From Oscillospiraceae bacterium (GTDB lineage Bacteria > Bacillota_A > Clostridia > Oscillospirales > JAAYXM01), in contig JAFQVE010000562.1 of NCBI GenBank assembly GCA_017408185.1, forward strand, positions 1 to 7,418: 7,418 nucleotides of DNA, written 5' to 3'. The position numbers and the translations under genes are program-made. Positions 1-6,000 of this stretch are shown in pieces. Position 1 is the first letter of the stretch, and the number at the start of each line of letters is the position of its first letter. Under the pieces are notes generated by a model. That model did not search any database. It saw only the letters and a program-made list of their open reading frames with translations, and was not told where the DNA came from.

Positions 1-93
1 ATTGTCCCCTATTCCGTTTACAATGCCGGTATTTCTTGCGATTGCAAGTTCTTTTGCAAAATAATCGGATTCCGAAACATCCGCAAAATTCTC
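1..93 (-). other. SLH domain 2 (N-terminal half, cut by window edge)
   Basis: Residues 2442-2472 begin a second SLH domain: Phe-Ala-Asp-Val, Asp-Tyr-Phe-Ala, Glu-Leu-Ala-Ile-Ala, and Gly-Ile-Val-Asn-Gly-Ile-Gly-Asp. The window ends before the Thr-Arg-Ala-Glu segment. SLH anchors usually come in threes, so roughly one and a half more domains and the stop codon are expected beyond position 1 on this strand. Confidence 0.93.
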
Positions 94-3000
94 CGTATCA
101 TCGGAAGAAAGACCGAATGCACGGACAAGGAGAATTGCAAAATCTGCTCTTGTGATATTATTTGCAGGTGAGAAAGTATTCTCGCTTGTTCCCTTGATTA
201 TTCCTTCATCTGCAAGGGCGTTGATAGCCGACTCCGCCCAGGCGTGGTTTTCGAGGTCAGTAAATCGAATTGTTGTTTCAGGAACATCAGGAGTTTCAAC
301 TTCAGGTGTTGAAGGTATAGCAGGTGTGGATGTTCCTCCGCCACCTCCTGCACCGCCTCCGGACGTTGAACCATAAACGGTTATAGTGAAATATTGAGTG
401 TTGGTTCTTCCGCATTCGTCAACAGCATCTATTGCCACAAGGTTATCACCAATCTGCGATGCAGTTGGCTTCCATGTGAATTTACCGGTCTCTGCATCAA
501 GTGCTCCACCTCTCGGAAGTGTTCTTGCCGAATACATCACCCTTCCACTTTCAGTAGCCGTTGCATTCACCGTCACCGAAATCGAGCTTCCTACAGAAGT
601 GCTGAGGTTATCAGATAACTCATCAAATACGGGAGCAGGGTTTTCTTCATACGCCATCGGTATGTTAAAACTCTTTCCGACTGCAACATCATAGTTGTAT
701 CCGAGTTCCTCTTTTTTGGCATTGACAAAACTGCTTATAAGAGTTACATTTCCAAGCTTGACTCTTCCATGAGTTTCATCTGTCATTTCAACACTTTCGA
801 TGACATACGTTGAGTTGCCGTAATTTTCACGTTCCACATCAATAATACGACCCGAAAGCTCATTCGCTACAGACTGTTCAATCTCGCAGTCAAACTCAAC
901 ATCAATCCAGTTGTCAAAGGAAAGCTCTTTTTGGAAGTCGACTATTTTTCCTTCTATTTCAGAATCAAGATTTTCGAACTTAGTTTCATCGTTTCCAATC
1001 ATTTCGCCATCGTTTATGTAGCTATAAATGTTCTTTCCGTTTGAATCGGTTGTCCAGACTCCGACGAAACCGCGGAAATCAAATACATCTCCAACGTTAT
1101 ATGTCACGGTATTATTCTGTGCATAGACGATATAATCAATTCTTCCGTCAATAAGCTCAACCTTAACAGCCTTTGCCATATCAGTCTTACCCGGAGTTCC
1201 TGAAATTACGGTTACGGGAACATTTTCGATTGACTTAATGTAGCGACTTCCGTCATATGGCTCGATTACTGTTGTAAAGAGTGTGTTAAGGTCACGTCCT
1301 TTACGGCGAACAAGCATATATTCAAGATGCTCTACAGTTCCGTAGGTACTTGATGTTCTCGGAGGCTTACCGTTTGCAAGTGTTATCTCATCAGCATTCC
1401 AATCATTTACCATTGTCATACGGAGATGTATATTTTGTTTGTCGTTCCTTGACTGGTTCCAAAGGTCCTTAATTTCCCAATCAACGTAGAACTCGCCTAT
1501 TCCCGGAGCATCGGCACGCTTGATATCATTAAGCCATGTATAGCCTACCGGATATTTGAGAACGACATCGTTGCTTCCGGAAACCGACCACGGATCTTCA
1601 CCATACATAACCGCAGGTCCGGCGTAGCTTCCCGTCGCCTGTGCTTTCAGGTTGATATTTTCCGAAACTGCCGGATCTTCTTTGCTGAACGCATGGAAGG
1701 AATACAGATGGTCGTTTCCTCCGAGGACTTTGAAGAAGTCGATACCATATGATATCTCATCATCATAGTCCACCATAACTACCGTACGACGGTATTCATC
1801 CGTTGTTGCATATACAACAGATGCATCCACATCCATCACCTTAACCCTTGTGTCCTTCTGGTCAAAATGAAGCGGTATTGCATTATAAGCACCGGTATCC
1901 TGAGATTTTTCGTTTACAACAACGGTATTGTGTGCCAGGGTTACATTCTGCCATTGATTTCTGTTAGGGTCCTTACCTGCTGTTTCCGGATATCCCAAGT
2001 CACTTGTAAGCGGAATGCCATATGCATCTATACCAAGATTCAGTTTATCTTTATGTGAATGTGACTGTGCACCGCCAAAATACATCCAGAAATCATGCTG
2101 AGTGTCCCGAATTCCCGACGAAGCATTTGCCTTGTGGAGTGTTCCACCCTTCATAGCCACAAAGCCATAACCTGAAAGAAGTGAATTCTTGTCGTAATCA
2201 TATTCACCATACTGCTTTATAATCTTCTCTACATCGGTTTTTAGACTTTCCGGATTCTTCGTGAAAATATCATAGTGCAAATCATCGAGATCTCCACCCT
2301 TGATAAAATACAGATGCTGAGCAATTTCAATATCTCCCGTTTCTTTGAATGCATTTATCATAACGCTGTCATTATCGGGAAGAAGTGAATATTTTCCGAC
2401 TACACCTGAATCACCGATAGGAGCAAGACCTCTGCGAATCACAGTAAGCGGAGCATATGATTTTATCATCGCAACAAACTTCGGATGCTCATAGAGATTT
2501 ACGCTTTCACCTTCATCGTATTTTACGAGAACATCGGCAACTTCAGTCATCTGAGTTACCCAGATTCTGTTATAACCAGGTGCAGATTCACTTCCCTGTC
2601 CATCACGTGAAACATCGTTTATAAGACGTTTGTTTATTTCACCACCGGTATTATACGATGTACTATCACTTTCGCTGTAGTTGAACAGCCACTTAAACAT
2701 ATCATCTGTTTCAGGATGAGTATCGAGAACAATTGCTGCACAAGCCAAAGTTGACTGATGTGAACCGAAGTTTCCTTCAATGGAGCAACGCTGAATTTCA
2801 CGATATATTTCTCGAAGGATTCCATCTTCAATGTTCTTTCTTACCTTTTCGGGACTTGCTTTATCATTCTTTTCGCTATTGTTATACGCTTTTGACTTTT
2901 CAGCAAGGAAAGATACTACATAGGGATCGTCATACATCGGGAACAGCGCATCATAGCTCTCTGAAAATGCAGCTGCAGGACCTGTTTCCCATATTGCACC

Positions 3001-6000
3001 AAGAATTTTACCATGTTTTGCTCCACCATCGGAGTTTGAATAGTTAAGCAGATACGGACGAAGGTCATATCCCGGATATACATCTGCAACTCTGTCAAGA
3101 AGTATCGCACCAACTCTGCCATACTTTACATCGCCTGTATACATATACGCCTGTGAAAGAGTTTCAAGCGCATTTCTGATTACTCCCGGATTGGAACCGG
3201 ATGTATGCCACAGACCATAATGATTATAGTATGCAATGTATGTATGCATTTCTTTGCATCCGTTTGAGTAGCTTCTTCCGGTATCGTAACCGAAGCCATC
3301 ATCAACGCCCCACTTTTCCGAAGTCTCGTTACCTGTAAGCTTGACAGGACAGCTGTCTGTTCCAACTTCGGGATAAAGCGTGTTCTTAAGATATCCCGTG
3401 CCGTAGGTTCCTCCGAACTCTTCTTCATGACGCTTTAAAGCAAGTTCTCGGTTAAAGATTCCGTGCTCGTCGCGACCGAGTTGATAGAAGCTTGCAAAGT
3501 CGTTTGACGGGAACTTTCTCTTACAGCTCGGACATTGTATTTTCCAGGAATCCACCAACGGTTTTGATATCCATGAATATGAGCCGTAATCCTGAAGCAG
3601 GTTGACTCCGCAATAGCGGCAAGTATAGCGATCAGGGTCATTTCTGAAGCCTACCGTAGATGCTCTCGGAATTCCTTCACCGGGCACCATTTCCCAAAGC
3701 ATATCCTCAAGTCCGAGATATTTTTCAGCACTCGCAATTACAGACTTTGATTCGGATCTCGCCCAATTATACTTAGTTATGTTTTCACGAGCAGCATCCA
3801 CCATTTCATCTGTATAGTAAGTTCTTCCCGTTTTTCCCTCACGGACAGAAATGTATACTTCGGCACTTTTTTCAGTTCCTTCATAAAGAACCGTTACACC
3901 TATTTTTGCACTTCCGAGTCCCTTGGGAGTTGCATAGCCTGTATCCGATACCTCCGCAATCTCCGGATTTTCAGTTACCCAAGCAACCTGAGCATTTGAA
4001 ATATCAACATCAGTACCGTCATCTGCTTTTCCGATGACTTCAAGCTGAACACCTTCGGTATCCGGATTCATAACGAAGAACGGTGCTTCTATCTCAACAT
4101 TAAAAAGATCTTTTTCCTCTGTTGGCGCACCCTGCGGTACGACTTTTACCGAAATTTCCTTCGTCTTGATATCACCGTTGGCTTTTGCAGTCACGGTAAT
4201 TGTTGTTTCTCCGATTCCCGCTGCTGTTATCATTCCGCTTTCCGAAACTTCTGCAACGTCGGAGTCTGAGCTATCATAGGAAAAGATTATATCCTTTTCG
4301 GCTTCTCCGTCGGATTCACTTTGTCTGCTATAAACAAAGCCATCAGCCGCTTTAATCCCGGCAGAAATCTCTTCCGTTGCTCCCGATTCAATTACGAAGC
4401 TGTCTTTTGCTGTTGTTACTTCACAAATTGTCGGAAGTCCCTCAATTGCGGCAAAGCGAACATATGCAGGATACATATAGTAGTTTCTTGACACTTCCTT
4501 TGTGGCATACGGACGAAGAGTGAGCTTATGAGTACCCTTTTCAAGATACAAGGAGCGAAGATTCAATATGCTCTTCATTCCTCTCAGATGATCTGCGCAG
4601 AAAGAGGTTTCACCGACATATTTTCCATCGATGTATATATTTACATATTCAGCACCATAACCGTTTGTTGATCCTCTCACGAAAATCGGCGAGTAATTAC
4701 CGGTATACGGAACTGTAAAGTCTACGGCAAAATCACGATTGGAGGAATTGGTTGTGATATAGAGAAAGCTGTTATAGAGATATGTGTTCTTGACAGTACT
4801 GTGAGAAAGTGACCAATCCACCTGCCAGCCGTATTTATCAATTGTTACATTCTCAATCTTTTTCTCTTTTGCACCACCGAAATTAAGGATAAAATCACGC
4901 AAATCGGTTTCCACAACTGTCACTTCAACCTCATTGGTTGTAACCGTTGCCCCACCGAGAGTTATCTCTGCGCTGATTTTGACTTTTGCACCCTCAATCT
5001 CACCAAAAATCATATTGTTGGCATCAATGCTGACACCACCAACAGGATCGCTTTCAATGTTCCACTTTATGTCGGCATTTGTGAAATCGGCATCAAATCC
5101 GCTTTCCATCTTTCCCGAAAGCACTATAGGTTCATCACGAAGATATCCCACAGTCGGCGGACAGGAAAGCTCTGCGGATACTATGGGAGAGATATCGGAA
5201 ACTATGATTTCGCACTCTGCATATGCATTATTATCACCAAGGAAGAGAGTTGCCGAAAATTTTCCTCTTCCCGCACGAAGTCCTGTTATGTTTCCGTTTT
5301 CATCAACCGAAATAATTTCCGGAGTAAGCGATTCAAATATAACATTTCCACCGGACATATCGGCGATACTGCCATCTGACATAAAGCCTATGGGAACAGC
5401 AGTCGTTTTCTCACCGGCATCAATCGTTTCCAACGCTGTGGTCAACTCTGCGTACAAAAGCTTCATTTCAAAGCCCGATGTTGTGACGCTGACATCGCTT
5501 TCTCTCGTTATTCCCTCAAGAGTCAGCTTACCGGAAATAGTTGCAGTTCCATTCTTTCCGCCGCAGGTTGCAACAGTTGATGCAACATTTATGCTGAGTG
5601 GCATTTTATATACCGTGCTGTCTTCGAACTCCGATACAATATTTTCATCCGAAGACTTGATTTCAAAGCCATCAGCCAAAGTTCCTTTATCCACGGAAAT
5701 ATAATGACCGAGTGTTGTATACGGTTTTGAAATAACGGTAAATGTTCCTCCGCCATCCACAGTCGTGTCTCCGCTGATTTCCATTTCAAGACCTGCATAG
5801 CCCACTTCACGAAGTTCAAAATCGTCCATCCAGATTGTTCCGCTATATCCCGTTTTGCCAACCCCCACCGAAGGAGCTCTGATATTCAACCTCGGAGAAA
5901 TATAAAGTTTATCTGCTTGCCACTCCGAATCAACATACAGAGGAACAACTACTTCCTGCCATTCACTAAAGGTTTCATTCCAATTTTCAAAGTTGTTTAT

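Noticed and set aside
340..362. Short GC-rich tandem-like run of cctccg/ccgcca triplets
   Set aside because: It is the coding run for the poly-glycine linker, not a repeat element, CRISPR or terminator.
152..694. Short plus-strand frames, one with a proline run, over the linker and He_PIG region
   Set aside because: The proline run is simply the complement of the glycine codons of the SLH linker. The opposite strand reads clean SLH and He_PIG motifs.
2634..3641. Several short minus-strand frames of 65-82 codons and a plus-strand frame over the lyase region
   Set aside because: They are in other frames of the same DNA whose main frame encodes recognisable heparinase motifs; none has a domain or a plausible independent start.
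4934..5704. A 256-codon open frame on the plus strand starting with ATG
   Set aside because: It lies entirely antisense to the Ig-domain region of the large minus-strand gene. Its translation is a Ser/Pro/Val-rich sequence with no domain pattern. Long antisense openness here follows from the codon use of the real gene.
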